NCBI GenBank assembly: GCA_029204225.1
Contig: CM055102.1
Coordinates: forward strand, 20,569,192 to 20,633,191
From: Diphasiastrum complanatum
Taxonomy: Eukaryota > Streptophyta > Lycopodiopsida > Lycopodiales > Lycopodiaceae
DNA length: 64,000 nt
Reading direction: 5' to 3'
Shown: positions 12,180-22,330 of the stretch, one piece after another
How positions within the stretch are numbered: position 1 is the first letter of the stretch
Layout of the letters: each line of letters begins with the position of its first letter
Position numbers and translations under genes: made by a program
The notes under the pieces: model-generated
What the model was told of the DNA's origin: nothing
The model's input: the letters and a program-made list of their open reading frames with translations, nothing else
The model's database searches: none

Positions 12180-13516
12180 GTATGGTTTGATTTTATCGAT
12201 GTTGGTTCGGTGCTTAAACACCTCACCCTGCAAATCCACCAGCTTCACAATATTGTTCTCATAAAGTTTCTTCACGATGTAGGGTCCTCTCCATCTTAAA
12301 GTCAACTTTTGGGGCATAAGGTCGTGACGAGGATCTCGAAAGAGCACTAGCTGGTTTAGAATGAAGGAATATCCTTTTATCTTTCAATCATGGATCAGTT
12401 TCATACGTTTCTTGAACGTCTCTTGATGGACTAGAGAAGCTAGTCTTTCCTCATCTAACTCTTGTAATGCCTCAATACGTTGCTGCATAGCTTCCTTTAT
12501 ACCTAAATTGTGTGTCATGGCAAATCTTAGCGTCAGTAGCTCTATTTCTATGGGTAAGACACATTCTTGTCCATGGACCAAAAAGAATGGTGTATGGTTT
12601 GTACTAGTCTTAAAAGATGTGTTATAGGCCCACAATGCTGAGTACAATTTCTTGTCCCAATCTCTCTTGGTTTCAGAAATAGTCTTCTTGATGACTCCTA
12701 TCAACTGTTTGTTCGTACTCTCAGCCTGTCCATTGGCTTGAGGATGATATGGAGTGCTCTTCTTGTGTTTGATACTCAATTATTCGGTCATGTTTTCTAT
12801 TGTCTTGCTCAAGAAATGGGTTCCTCGGTCTGACACTAACTCTTTAGGGGATCCAAACCTCCCTATAACCTGTTCTAAAAGAAACCAGGCTGTTTCTTTA
12901 GCGTTGTCTTCGCTACAGCTCTTGCTTCAGCCCATTTGGTAAAGTAATCTGTAGCTACTATGATGTAGCTCTTTTGTGAGGAGAAAGCTGGGTGGATAGG
13001 TCCCACTAAATCTATTCCCCACTTCTCAAATGACAGCCATGCTTGTATAAGGACTAGGGATCTTGCTCTATCTTCTCGGGGGTTTGTCCTCTGACAAATA
13101 TCGCAACATTTCACATAATCATGAGAGTCCCTAAACAATGTTGGCCACCAGTATCCAGCTCTTAATATTTTTTGTCCTGTCAATCGGCCAGCAAAATGCC
13201 CACCACATGCAGAATCATGAGACTCTTCTAGGATAAATACAACCTCATCTTGAGTCGCACATCGGCGATGGATCCCATCCACCCCTTTTCTATACAGAAC
13301 CCCAGCTATCAGAGAGAATTTCAGTGCTTGTAATCTGAGTTTCCGTCTCTCTTGAGAGGTGTAGGTAGTGGGTAATTCTAATGTGGACAAATAACGGGCT
13401 AGGTTGCTATACCATTCCAATCTCTCCACTTCTCCAGGCTCTATTTTGTCGATGTCGCCTATGGGTGTATTTACTATCACTGAGGGATCTATCATCTTGT
13501 GCAAGAGACATATCAC
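12180..13516 (-). pseudogene. Ty3/gypsy integrase, unit 2
   Basis: In the first 213-aa frame the HHCC zinc-binding site is visible (His100, His107, Cys138, Cys141), followed by catalytic Asp169 in GIDLVGP. A one-base frameshift near 12900 moves the frame, and the second Asp appears in ELVSDRGTHF. A stop follows at about 12780 where Gln is expected, then YHPQANGQAESTNK with the catalytic Glu. Another stop follows KLIHD near 12384, then the GPY/F module (WRGPYIVKKLYENN) to KHRTNIDKIKP. The catalytic triad is complete but the reading frame is broken three times. No protease, reverse transcriptase or canonical RNase H lies between gag and this integrase, so an internal deletion or an unusual structure is implied. 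Confidence 0.88.
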
Positions 13517-13519
13517 TTG

Positions 13520-14063
13520 TCTTTTTCTCGACTACCTTCTTCAAAGACATAGTGGGAGGATCCATCGATGTCTTACTTGTGCTCACAACTAGTACTTCTT
13601 CTTTTGTCTTTATGGACCTCATTGTCTCGATCTCTATCAGATTCACTAGAGGTTGTTCATCCTCCATTTAAGCTTTGCCCTTGTCTTGAGATCGTATTAT
13701 AGATGGTCTGTGTAGAAAGCTGACTGATCTGGGGGTGTCAACTACTCTTTCATCTTGTGATCTATGATTCACAGGTCCTGGTCTTAGATTAGGCACCACT
13801 AAGGCTTCTCTGCGAGCCCAACATCTATTCTCCTGGTGACCAATCTTTTTGCAAAAAGCACAAACTGTGTTAGGACAATTTCTATTCAAGTGGTTTCCTT
13901 GGCAGAATCGGCATACTATACTTGGTGGTTGGTCAAATGGTTTCCTTTTGGCCTAAAAGATTTTGTTCTCACTTTAAGAAGATCACATCTGAAGCTAGTG
14001 TTGATATATTTTCATTCATGACATCCATGTATCCTTTGAGCATCTCTTTCATGTCATCTAGTC
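13520..14063 (-). pseudogene. Gag C-terminus with two zinc knuckles, gypsy unit 2
   Basis: The minus strand reads CRFCQGNHLNRNC followed at once by CAFCKKIGHQENRC. The second is a standard CX2CX4HX4C knuckle, and the first has three residues before His. Upstream is LDDMKEMLKGYMDVMNENIS, a helical capsid-like tail with stops after it. Gag abuts repeat B directly at 14063. The segment between the knuckles and the integrase (13520-13667) shows no protease motif. Confidence 0.65.
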
Positions 14064-14069
14064 CAGAAG

Positions 14070-14363
14070 TCACCTGGTAGTGGTAGCTCTCGCAATCCTA
14101 ACCCAACATAACAATCCAGGCCCAGATCTTGTCCTAATAGCACTTTGAAGTTCTATGGAGCGTGTTGCTACCAAGACCCATGAGTCGTTCATTCTGATGT
14201 ACACAGATGTTTTGACTCTAAATCCCTCATTATCAACTTCAATGGCTAAATCCCCAGCCCTTACAATTTCAATGGTGGTGTCTAATAATATCAGTTCTAG
14301 TGAAGCCCATCCAAATATTCTGACTACGGGGCAATACCTCCTTGGGTTTGAGGTGTAGGCCAT
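14070..14363 (-). CDS. Open frame in repeat B, twin of the frame at 5993-6250
   Basis: This 97-aa frame shares about 85 residues with the repeat A frame, with seven replacements, and extends to a different C-terminus (CWVRIARATTTR) because of indels at the repeat edge. The pattern of changes argues against current selection on the protein. Confidence 0.22.
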   Translation of the reverse strand: MAYTSNPRRYCPVVRIFGWASLELILLDTTIEIVRAGDLAIEVDNEGFRVKTSVYIRMNDSWVLVATRSIELQSAIRTRSGPGLLCWVRIARATTTR

Positions 14364-14471
14364 ATACTACTTGACTGCTTCTCTGACATGTCAAGCTCTC
14401 AATATAACTAACACTCCTCAATCAATAATCATTCACATAAAATTCTATGCATGTGTGGGCTTCTAACATTT

Positions 14472-14883
14472 CTAGAAGAGGATCAAAATACAAACATCCC
14501 TAGTCCTACCATAGTCTAGCAGTGGTAATATGCAGGGCTCTAGAGTTGCTAGGATCTCTGCTAATCTAGCAGCACCAAAGATGGACACAATCCGTTGTTG
14601 GTACATTATTTTCAGACCTGTAAGGACAGTGATATACAGATAAGGTGTAGCAGTGTACGGAATATTAGGACCTATGGGAGGGCTTGGACGAAACATTCTC
14701 GATGCTTATTGTCATTAGGTAGTGAATCATGGTTGTATTATATGACCCTTTCCCAAAGTATTCGATAAGTACATGCCTTCCATCTAAATAGTCATGGGAG
14801 CTGTTCAAGTGTAGCGTGCAATTTTCCAAACATCTTGGATTGTAGATGGCTGACAGTGAATAGTCAAGAACCGTGTGTTCCAA
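14472..14883 (-). CDS. Two overlapping open frames in repeat B, twins of 6359-6770
   Basis: These frames of 74 and 72 aa match those in copy A with a few substitutions (for example KPRWLGN versus NPRCLEN). They carry the same caveats as in copy A: repeat-borne, unrecognised, possibly non-coding. Confidence 0.2.
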
Positions 14884-17052
14884 CGGGTTATCTTGACTAT
14901 TGTGGTTCTAGATGAAGACCGACAATAGGTTTGTTCTTAACTCATGCAGTGTGTTCCAACAACAGTGAGCTTAACTCATTCATCACATTCACTCAAGTAA
15001 CATTCCTTAAAGGCTCTCTCCATGCATTCAAAACAACAATCACTCTGAGCAAACTAGCAATCCTGCAGGAGTCTAAAATTATCATCACCTCAAATCACAA
15101 CTATTCTACATTTAACCTTCTCCTGATACATAACAGTACACTGCCTATGAGTTCTTTTAGCATACCATGACATTTCTTAATGAACACCTGGAAGAAAATA
15201 GTATGCATTAAAGATTTTTGCAATAAGAAATCATAATCACTACTGCAACATCTGCGACATATACAATTGTATCATCTACCACAGATTGAATATGCAGGTA
15301 GCAAAGAGTGAGAACAAAACGAGGAAACTTACATGTAAGGTTCTCTTTCTAGGCCTCCTTCAGCTCCAGCCTACTGGAATCATAGACCAACTGAGGATTT
15401 TTAAGTGTATCTCTCCAGGCTATCAGAGATTGATCGTCATGAAGCTTACGAATAAGAATGATTTGACAACAACTTTTTGTTACTTAGGTAGCTCACTTAG
15501 ATCTATGCTCAGGTAGCTCTCACAGGCTGTTACAGACAGAGACTCTCAAAGATTGCTCTCATACCCATTGAATCAGAACGTTTCTTCATATCACCACTAT
15601 CTAGAGTGGGCACGCTAACATTGTCATGTATAGGTGTTGCTCAACGCAATCAAGCTTATGTATGTACTGAAACAATGGTCTCCTCAGATGATTGCATCAT
15701 AAACTGAAACTCCACATCAAAATGAGTGCCATTTGAGCTATGAGGATGTTCAACGATGATGGTTCTCAGTGGCAGTAGTAGCGATGAAGTGCCTCACATA
15801 TCAAGTTGCATCTGGAAGGGTAGGAATTAGTAGTCAACAACAATACTTTCACCAGTATAATCGTTGGATCTTCAAAGACAGATCCATGAACATCGTATCT
15901 CTGGTAGCACTCATAGCAGTGACTCTTGGGAATACATGAATGTAAGGTGGCAGTCAAGCGGCTCGTCCGCACAGTGATGCTCACGTTGTAGCTCCAACAA
16001 ACATAGTCGTGGAAAAAGGCCCTCCAAAGAAGTTGTCATACAGAATCACACTCCAGTTACGAACAATTCAATGGGGATTGTTATTAGAAACTTTGGAAAA
16101 TTGTTGCTCAAGCATTTGAAGTCATTGCTCGGCATCACTCGGGCCACAGAGGGTATCACTCAATGTTGGCACTCAGATCATAGTTACACTCAGACTACAG
16201 CTGTTCTCAGAGGCAGTACTCATTGGCTATGCTCAGACCCAATCGCTCAAGTTCAAATGATACATAGGAAGAAATGCTCACTTAGTGGCAGAGACTCGCA
16301 CATCATTTTACTGATAACTCAAATAGGTAGCACTCAGATCAAGTTCCTAACAACTGGATTCTCAATTGGAGACCTGCATAGCTCCATTGCAAGCGTGAAA
16401 AGTTACGTAATCTCAGAGGTCTAAAGGCAGAATCGACGTGATAAACCTACGCTCCTCATACAAAGCGATTTCTCTAAGCAACGCACATGAAGGAGGATCT
16501 CAACTTTCTTCTCTGATGCCATGATAACAAAAAAATTGAGATTCTCTATCTCACGTATCCATGTGATGTTGACACTCACACTTTCAATTACCAAAGCATC
16601 CAATATCAAGTCGTGAAAGTCATGGAATGATGATGAGCAATGATTGGTCAAGTATACTTTTCCTCCAATGGTTGAAGGCCTACCCTTTCAGCTCTTCATT
16701 CCCTTTTGCCCTTTGACCATTCAATACTTCATTTCCAAGGGTTGATTTAGACTTTTTGGCTTTCTGCCATAAGGACTCTTAAATGGTATTGAAGAGTGTG
16801 GATAAGGCCACATGGGCACCCACGACCAAAGTACATGGCCCATGTGAATCAATGTTCTCATCCGATAGAAATTTCCCATTTGTCAACATGAGTCAAGGTC
16901 TTATGCCCGATATGTCACATTTTGTCGGCACCCTCTTAGATTCAGACGGTTTTTGACATTTTTTTGGTCCTTCTTGATAATTGATCTTTGGGTGTCCCTT
17001 ATGCATTAGGTACTTCCTTAAGTATGAAGGTTTTTCCCATTTTGGTCCCATG

Positions 17053-17425
17053 TCTTGACACTCATCTGATTCTAGGTCTAGGTATAATCGTAAATTTCCG
17101 ATCGTGTCTCTTTGATGATGTGAGCTACCCTCATATTCAATCTCCTCTTCTTCTAATTCTATCTCATCCAAACATGGGGGCCTCAAATTACTCCCAATTT
17201 GGTCTTGTACGATTGTAGGAATATCATCATTTTCATTTGTACGACATCATTTAAAGTTTGGATGAGTGGTTTAGGTTTTTCCAAAGCGTCACCAGAATTA
17301 GGTGGTGGTTCGTCTTGTGTGTCCAATTCAACAATATCTTTTCCTTCAAACACACATCGTTTTCTTGCATTAAGTTGGATCACATACCACCATCTTGAGC
17401 CTATTTGATCTGGATGGAATATAAT
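17053..17425 (-). pseudogene. CACTA TNP2 C-terminal exon
   Basis: This exon starts after a GGCAG acceptor at 17426 and reads IIFHPDQIGSRWWYVIQL, then RKRCVFEGKDIVELDTQDEP, the segment that follows DUF4216 in plant TNP2. The intron 17426-17523 (98 bp, GT-AG) separates it from DUF4216. A frame break lies near 17185, after which an acidic tail (LDEIELEEEEIEYEGSS) runs into the repeat B edge. Confidence 0.6.
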
Positions 17426-17523
17426 CTGCCAAAGAATTAAAAAAAACCAAGTTAGTCTAATAAGATTGATACATAAATAATTGGATTGCGAATATTAATG
17501 ACATTGAAATTTTAGACTCTCAC

Positions 17524-17725
17524 TTGTTCGCAATGTCGTGGCAATACTAAAGTGTCATGAGAGTCCATTGATATACATTTTGTTGAGTCGATTTGAAAAA
17601 AATTTGAGTTATCATTTCTAATCGTAGCGTTGCTTCCACGATAGATGACATTAAACCATTTTACGTCAAAAATAAAGTATTTGTTGTTAGTCTCGTAATC
17701 GACTTCATAAATATGTTGCAATGTG
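17524..17725 (-). pseudogene. CACTA transposase DUF4216 domain
   Basis: The frame contains YFIFDVKWFNVIYRGSNATI, then a Ser/Asp-rich turn and HDTLVLPRHCEQ. The layout fits DUF4216, which carries an FxCxWF-like strand followed by a conserved end near a Gln before the next exon. The exon ends at CAA before a GTGAGA donor at 17523. Its partner domain DUF4218 lies upstream. Confidence 0.65.
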
Positions 17726-18411
17726 CCGACATAGTCTAGGTCGTCCGAAATGACATTAGGGTCTCTCGCACTACAACGACTCTCTTGTTAAAAGTTGGCC
17801 ATTACACCACAATCATATGTACGTTGCTTGTTGTCAACTCTCTCAACATGGTAATGGTGCCCATATGCCCACATGGCAGTGTATGATGTATACTAAAACA
17901 CAAAAAAAAAAAAAAACAAATGTGTGTAATTAGAAATACTATTCATATATTGAGTAGTACAAAAACAAAACTCCACAAAAACAATATTACACTAACCTTC
18001 CATCCACATCTGCGAACAAATTCTCATTCTAATTTGGCCACTTCTTCTCCGTTTTTGGATGCTTTTAGCATTGTATCAAAAACCCATTCACGAGAGCATT
18101 TTGAAAGTAAAGGCTCCAAAGGTTCGTCGTTCTCCAACGCCCTCCTTCTTCGATTGATATTTCTTCTTCGTTTCAATGTTATGTTTCTTTCCTTTTTGGC
18201 TGCTTCATGCCTTGAAATCCACTTTTCCATTTGTCCACAATTATATAATATCAATGTGTCAATTTTCTCTTTTAATTGAGGTGAAAGTCTTTTTTGCACA
18301 CCATTTCCTTGGGTACTTCACCCTTAACACTTCATCTTCTTCTTCACACCACTTTTTTGGACTTGCAGAATGCAATTGTGAGATTATTTTGGTGATATAA
18401 AACAAAGATTC
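17726..18411 (-). pseudogene. CACTA transposase spacer with basic helical frame
   Basis: A 91-aa frame at 18024-18299 is very basic and probably helical (ERNITLKRRRNINRRRRALE), followed by SREWVFDTMLKASKNGEEVA. Read through from DUF4218, the sequence past the stop at about 18411 continues as a sensible frame (ESLFYITKIISQLHSASPKK). The segment is therefore probably the variable region between DUF4218 and DUF4216. About 300 bases at 17726-18023 show no other feature. Confidence 0.45.
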
Positions 18412-18897
18412 CTATACAAGCCAACTTTCTGCAATGCTGCCTTCTGGCCTTGCCTTTTGTCTCACAAAGCCCTTCAAAACTTTCATAAAGTGCTCAAGGT
18501 AGAACATCCATCTCGTGTGCACAAGTCCTGCAATTGATACTTCTTCGACCAAATGCACTAGAAGATGAACTTGTATATCCAAAAAGGAAGTTGGAAAATC
18601 TCTTTCCAACAAACATATCATTTCGATCATTTGGATTTTCATGGACTCCAATTTACTATTATTTATTTCTTTTGAGAAAATCCACCTGCAAGATTGATAG
18701 TACATTAGGTTGTTTAACACATAAAAAAATTGAAATAACACATATGTATACAAGTGCTTAAAAAAATATACAAACCTAATCATCGATGACAAATTGTAAA
18801 GCGTATTTCGTACGTCATCGTTGAAGAGACCTCGAATAGAAAGTGGAAGTATGAATTGCAACTCCGTGAAGAATGGATCAACTCCGTGGAATGGCAT
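18412..18897 (-). pseudogene. CACTA transposase DUF4218 domain with in-frame intron
   Basis: The frame shows LPLSIRGLFNDDVRNTLYNL and, after an intron, FPTSFLDIQVHLLVHLVEEV, HTRWMFYLEHFMKVLKGFVR and KARPEGSIAES, hallmarks of DUF4218. The open frame hides a 90-bp GT-AG intron (18686-18775): the residues between LSSMIR and RWIFSKEI do not belong to the family, and removing them restores the usual spacing. A TAG stop ends the frame where the protein normally continues. Confidence 0.85.
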
Positions 18898-19130
18898 TCG
18901 ATGTATAGGCTACACACATGAAACAAATTCCAGAAGTGACATATATAGATTGACAAAGATTATAACAAAAAAAAATCATATAAAATTAACAAACCTCAAC
19001 GTCTTCCAAATTCGATGGTTGACCTTCTTCTTTTCGTCCAAACTTCTACAAATGATTTTCAACAATGCATCTTCACGCATCTTTTGTCCATCACACTTGA
19101 GGCATGTGCACCATATTTTATTTTGAAAAT
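18898..19130 (-). pseudogene. CACTA TNP2 N-terminal piece
   Basis: Minus-strand reading from about 19126 gives IWCTCLKCDGQKMREDALLK, then EKKKVNHRIWKTLR, before an intron-like AT-rich stretch that ends at PIHRMPFHGVDPF of the DUF4218 exon. A CXCXXC cysteine cluster followed by a basic helix is found near the start of plant TNP2. The catalytic core is absent between this and DUF4218. Some breaks are assumed, so confidence is moderate. Confidence 0.4.
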
Positions 19131-19397
19131 AATTTCTCTACGAGAAACAAAAATCAAGTACATGTCACTTTAGCACAATATTTTAACTTATAATAACAAG
19201 GTTTTTATGAACAAGAAAACATGGATGTTTATTACTTACCCTGTTAGCTTGAGTAGTGTCTTCATCGCTAGACTGATCTGAATGTAATTCATCTCGTTGT
19301 GATAAACTGCATATATGCACAAGTACAAAACACAAATAGCATAAAATTATTATATGATTCTAATGTTTTAATTTTTAGATAGTACTATTCTTATACA
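19131..19397. other. AT-rich spacer
   Basis: This sequence is AT-rich and intron-like, between the CACTA N-terminal piece and a plus-strand frame. No gene or regulatory site is recognised. Confidence 0.4.
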
Positions 19398-19880
19398 TTG
19401 TCGCTTATATGTTTTTTTTGCGTCTTGGTGCAGGCTCGAGCTCTACACGCATATCTCTCTTCTTTTGTTAAAACAAGTATGAAAGTCCCACTCCAATATG
19501 CATTAAAGTTCTCTAATCGATTTTCTTTTCTACTTCATTTTAATATATTAGGGTTAATTGTAATGTATTGTATGTTTATGAATGTAGTAATCATGTCGGG
19601 GTCAGGCAATGGTGAAAGCTCGGGAGACTATGTAAAAAATTTATATGAATCATTAACTCCTGAGCAAAAAACACAACTACAAAGTATGCTTAGCCAAAAT
19701 GAGGGTGGTCCCTCACAAGCAGCCGCGGCTCCCGCCCCCACCAAAGAGTCATCCACAAATCCTTATTATGATGTGGATCCTCAAGGCAATATAATTGTCA
19801 GTAGAAAAGGGAGGGTGGATTTGGAACGACTCTATTCTTTATGCCAACGCCATTTTGGCGACAAATTATTTAGTAAATGA
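19398..19880 (+). CDS. Hypothetical 160-aa protein
   Basis: The N-terminal 60 residues are hydrophobic and probably not the true start. An internal Met at about residue 66 begins MSGSGNGESSGDYVKNLYES, followed by LTPEQKTQLQSMLSQNEGGP, an Ala/Pro-rich stretch and a C-terminal RKGRVDLERLYSLCQRHFGD. The second half looks like real coding sequence. It runs opposite to the CACTA remnant and ends just before a copia fragment. The family is not recognised; a transposon accessory protein or a host exon is possible. Confidence 0.35.
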   Translation: MSLICFFCVLVQARALHAYLSSFVKTSMKVPLQYALKFSNRFSFLLHFNILGLIVMYCMFMNVVIMSGSGNGESSGDYVKNLYESLTPEQKTQLQSMLSQNEGGPSQAAAAPAPTKESSTNPYYDVDPQGNIIVSRKGRVDLERLYSLCQRHFGDKLFSK

Positions 19881-20167
19881 TCGAACAACCTGCCGCCGAT
19901 AAACGATAGGTTATTGGTACCACTCTAAATGGTCCACAAATATCTGAATGCAGGCTTTCAAGTACCTTAGTTGCTTTCTAATCATCCTTTCTGAAAGGTG
20001 TTCTAGACATCTTGCTTTTAAGATAGGATTTGCAGGTAGTTCAAATATCTCTAGTTTTGATTTCGACAACTTAAATTCTCTAACTTTTGTTGGCTTGGTA
20101 CAAGGCTTCCATGTTCATGTGACATAGCCTCTTGTGCCATAGTATATCTGTTGATTCTTGAGTTTGA

Positions 20168-20560
20168 TTAACTTGTTCGATTCTTGTTCGAATGTTCATG
20201 TGATACAAATTTTCTTCTTTGCTTCCTAGTAGCAACCAGGTTATCAAAATCTTCCTCGAACAGTTTACAAGAGTTCTTCGTGAAAGTTAATGACATGCCT
20301 GTATCAACTATCTTTGCTACAGATAGAAGATCTTTATCAAGAGTAGGGACATAGAGAACTTCTTCCAATTTCTTGTCTCCCTGATTTGTGTCCAGCCATA
20401 GTACAACAATTCCATCAATCACATGTTTAGAACCGTCTCCAAGTATAATGAATCTCAAATTGTTCATCTTCTTGTACTCAGACAATATTTGTTTTGAGAA
20501 AACAAAATGTGAGGTGGCTCCTGAATCAAGTACTACTTCTCAAATTGAATTAGATGAAAA
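20168..20560 (-). pseudogene. Copia protease and pre-integrase region
   Basis: Reading from about 20550, EVVLDSGATSHFVFSKQILS carries the intact aspartic protease motif D-S-G-A, preceded by a stop. It continues as ILGDGSKHVIDGIVVLWLDT and LEEVLYVPTLDKDLLSVAKI, the usual region between protease and integrase. Compare VLGDGSKHQVNGIGSLWLN in the sister copy near 52911. Confidence 0.8.
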
Positions 20561-20739
20561 ACATAGATCAGTACTAACATGAGCTGCTGATTTCTTTGTT
20601 GCCTTGTCTTCTGCTGCTCTGGAGCATTCTGCTTTGTCTTCGACATAGTTTGAATCTGAAGGTTCGCTTCGACTCTGCTCGTTTTTTTTTCTGGGATTCT
20701 GATAATTAGTCTACTGCTGCATGATCCCGTTTATGACAA

Positions 20740-21000
20740 CGAATGCATTCAATCTTTGGATTCAGCCAACACTTTTCTTATGTGTGACCTGATCTTCTGC
20801 ATCTATTGCAGATCTTCTTATCACCAAAATTCTTCTATTGTTTTCCAGATTGTTGTTCATTAGTCTTAGACTCATTCTTCTTAGATGACTCCCTCTTAAA
20901 TTTAGACTTCTCAAAAGCTTTATTCTTCTGAGTAAATAGAGCATTTTCTGAATCACCATTATTATCATAGCATTCACGAGCTTCTATTTCCTCAACTCCG
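20740..21000 (-). pseudogene. Copia gag zinc-knuckle region
   Basis: The minus strand reads ICNRCRRSGHT, a stop, EKCW, then IECIHCHKRDHAAVD. These are two CX2CX4HX4C knuckles in tandem; the first holds a stop and the second has lost its last Cys. The upstream frame is Lys/Ser-rich (NKAFEKSKFKRESSKKNESK). Confidence 0.65.
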
Positions 21001-21019
21001 TCGATTGTCTTTTGAAGTG

Positions 21020-21545
21020 TCATTGTCGCATCTTTCGCCAACAAGGTTCGAGTTGTGTGGAATGACCTGGGTAGGGCACAAAGAAAATAACTAAGTTGTT
21101 TTTCCTTAGAAATTGTATTTTCTGCACCAGATTCCTCAAGGAAATGATTAGATCTTTAATCTTTTGCACGAATGTGTTCAAGTCTTTGTCGTCCCACTGT
21201 AGGTAAGTTAATTGGTCTTCCTTGATTACGAGATCGAGTCTCATTCTTGGTTTGCAATTCTTCCCATAAATCCTTTATGTTCAAAATTGATGTAAGATTT
21301 AGCATTATATTGTCATGCACTGAAGACGCAATAATTGCTATAGCTTTGTCATTTTTTAAACTCCATTCTCAAAGTTCTTTGCCAGAAATAGTTTCTGGCT
21401 TCTTCTCAATTGGTTCTACCCATTGGCATAGACCTTCGCCCTTCAACAAGAGTCAAGTCTTTAATTTCCAAATCAAATAGTTTGAACCTCCTGGGTCCAA
21501 GATTGTTACAAACCCAAATTTAAATAATTTGAGATTATTCATGTT
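21020..21545 (-). pseudogene. Copia gag (capsid part)
   Basis: Beginning at the ATG near 21543 the frame reads ILDPGGSNYLIWKLKT, stop, LLLKGEGLCQWVEP, which matches SSGSNFLAWKVKTSLILKGE of the sister copy near 53900. The later part includes RLDLVIKEDQLTYLQWDDKD and a helical region. Several stops break it. Confidence 0.65.
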
Positions 21546-21589
21546 CTTAAGCATGGAGTTTCAAGAGGTGTAGTGTTTGATATTAGCAA

Positions 21590-22189
21590 CTAAGAGGCAA
21601 AGTTGGAAGTCAATTTATTAGGTATGGTTAGAATAAAAATCATTTAGGTCAATGTATGAATAGTATATTGTATAAGAAAATATGACTTTAAGCTAAATCT
21701 TTTACTTATGAAATATAGCATGCACGTAATAAATAAGAATTTAATTGAAAAATATTACAATAAGATTATTTTCTTGTCATAAATAATAAGATCTCACTAA
21801 CACTTGTTGAGATTTTTAGTGAATCAATATAATTATAATGAATTTATTTGAATTGGTATGTCTTGGATTCGTATGCCAAGAGTCACTGACCCAGCAACCT
21901 CATGAAATAAATTGTGTCTCCAACTATCCCTCGCACAAGTCGTATACAATCTGTTTGTGAAATGTCATTATCACCTATTCTTGTTCTTAACAAATATAAT
22001 ATATCTATGTTGAGTGCATTTGTAATTAGGTCTATGGTCATGTCTGGGTATTTGACAAATACGCTTTATCCAACTTCTACTGTATGCCATCAAGAATGTG
22101 ATCAATCAGTGCTAGAGAGTTCATTCTCTTTTTCCTTTTGCTTCTATTGGAATGTGTACACCATGAGTGTCAGGCCCTCCTCCTTGTTC
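21590..22189. other. No recognisable gene
   Basis: This AT-rich sequence to the right of the copia gag start could include its LTR, but no matching copy exists in the window. Short plus-strand frames here show no family. Confidence 0.4.
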
Positions 22190-22330
22190 TGAATTTCTGT
22201 GATATTAACTTGGTCAAGAATATATTGTTTGACGGCTTGTTTTTTTATGCAATCATGCACCATGTGTCCTGGTCCCATCACAAGTTAAGTCCATTGGGTT
22301 ATGTCTTAAAGGTCATGTCTTCCAAACATG
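22190..22330 (-). pseudogene. Possible gag zinc-knuckle fragment
   Basis: The minus strand gives GPGHMVHDCIKKQAVKQYIL, then VNITEIQNKEEGLTL. GHxxHDC resembles the second half of a CCHC knuckle. The first Cys pair is not visible, and the fragment is short. Confidence 0.3.

Larger units (their letters stand above)
14064..17052. repeat. Long direct repeat, copy B (putative about 3-kb LTR)
   Basis: This copy pairs with 5950-9226. It lacks the 7842-8200 block of copy A and has about 90 private bases at 15918-16005. Its right end cuts the C-terminal exon of a CACTA transposase at 17052, so this edge is an insertion boundary. Its left end meets gag of gypsy unit 2. It contains the same minus-strand frames as copy A and no recognised pol gene. 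Confidence 0.85.
17053..19130 (-). mobile_element. CACTA (En/Spm) transposon remnant, truncated by repeat B
   Basis: In minus-strand order the segment has a TNP2 N-terminal piece, DUF4218, a spacer, DUF4216 and the C-terminal tail, with recognisable introns between them. The catalytic transposase core that normally lies between the N-terminal piece and DUF4218 is missing, so this is a deletion derivative. No CACTA terminal inverted repeats were identified. Repeat B interrupts the 3' end. Confidence 0.75.
19900..21583 (-). mobile_element. Ty1/copia remnant (gag-PR-start of integrase), minus strand
   Basis: In minus-strand order there are a gag frame beginning at an ATG near 21543, zinc knuckles near 20750-20850, protease and the pre-integrase region at 20168-20560, and a short integrase-side tail to about 19900. 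RT and RNase H are absent. A degenerate primer-binding-like string (TAATATCAAACAC on the minus strand, 21571-21583) precedes gag. It is the same family as 52212-53944. Both share the double knuckle and a DSGxTSHF protease. Confidence 0.8.
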
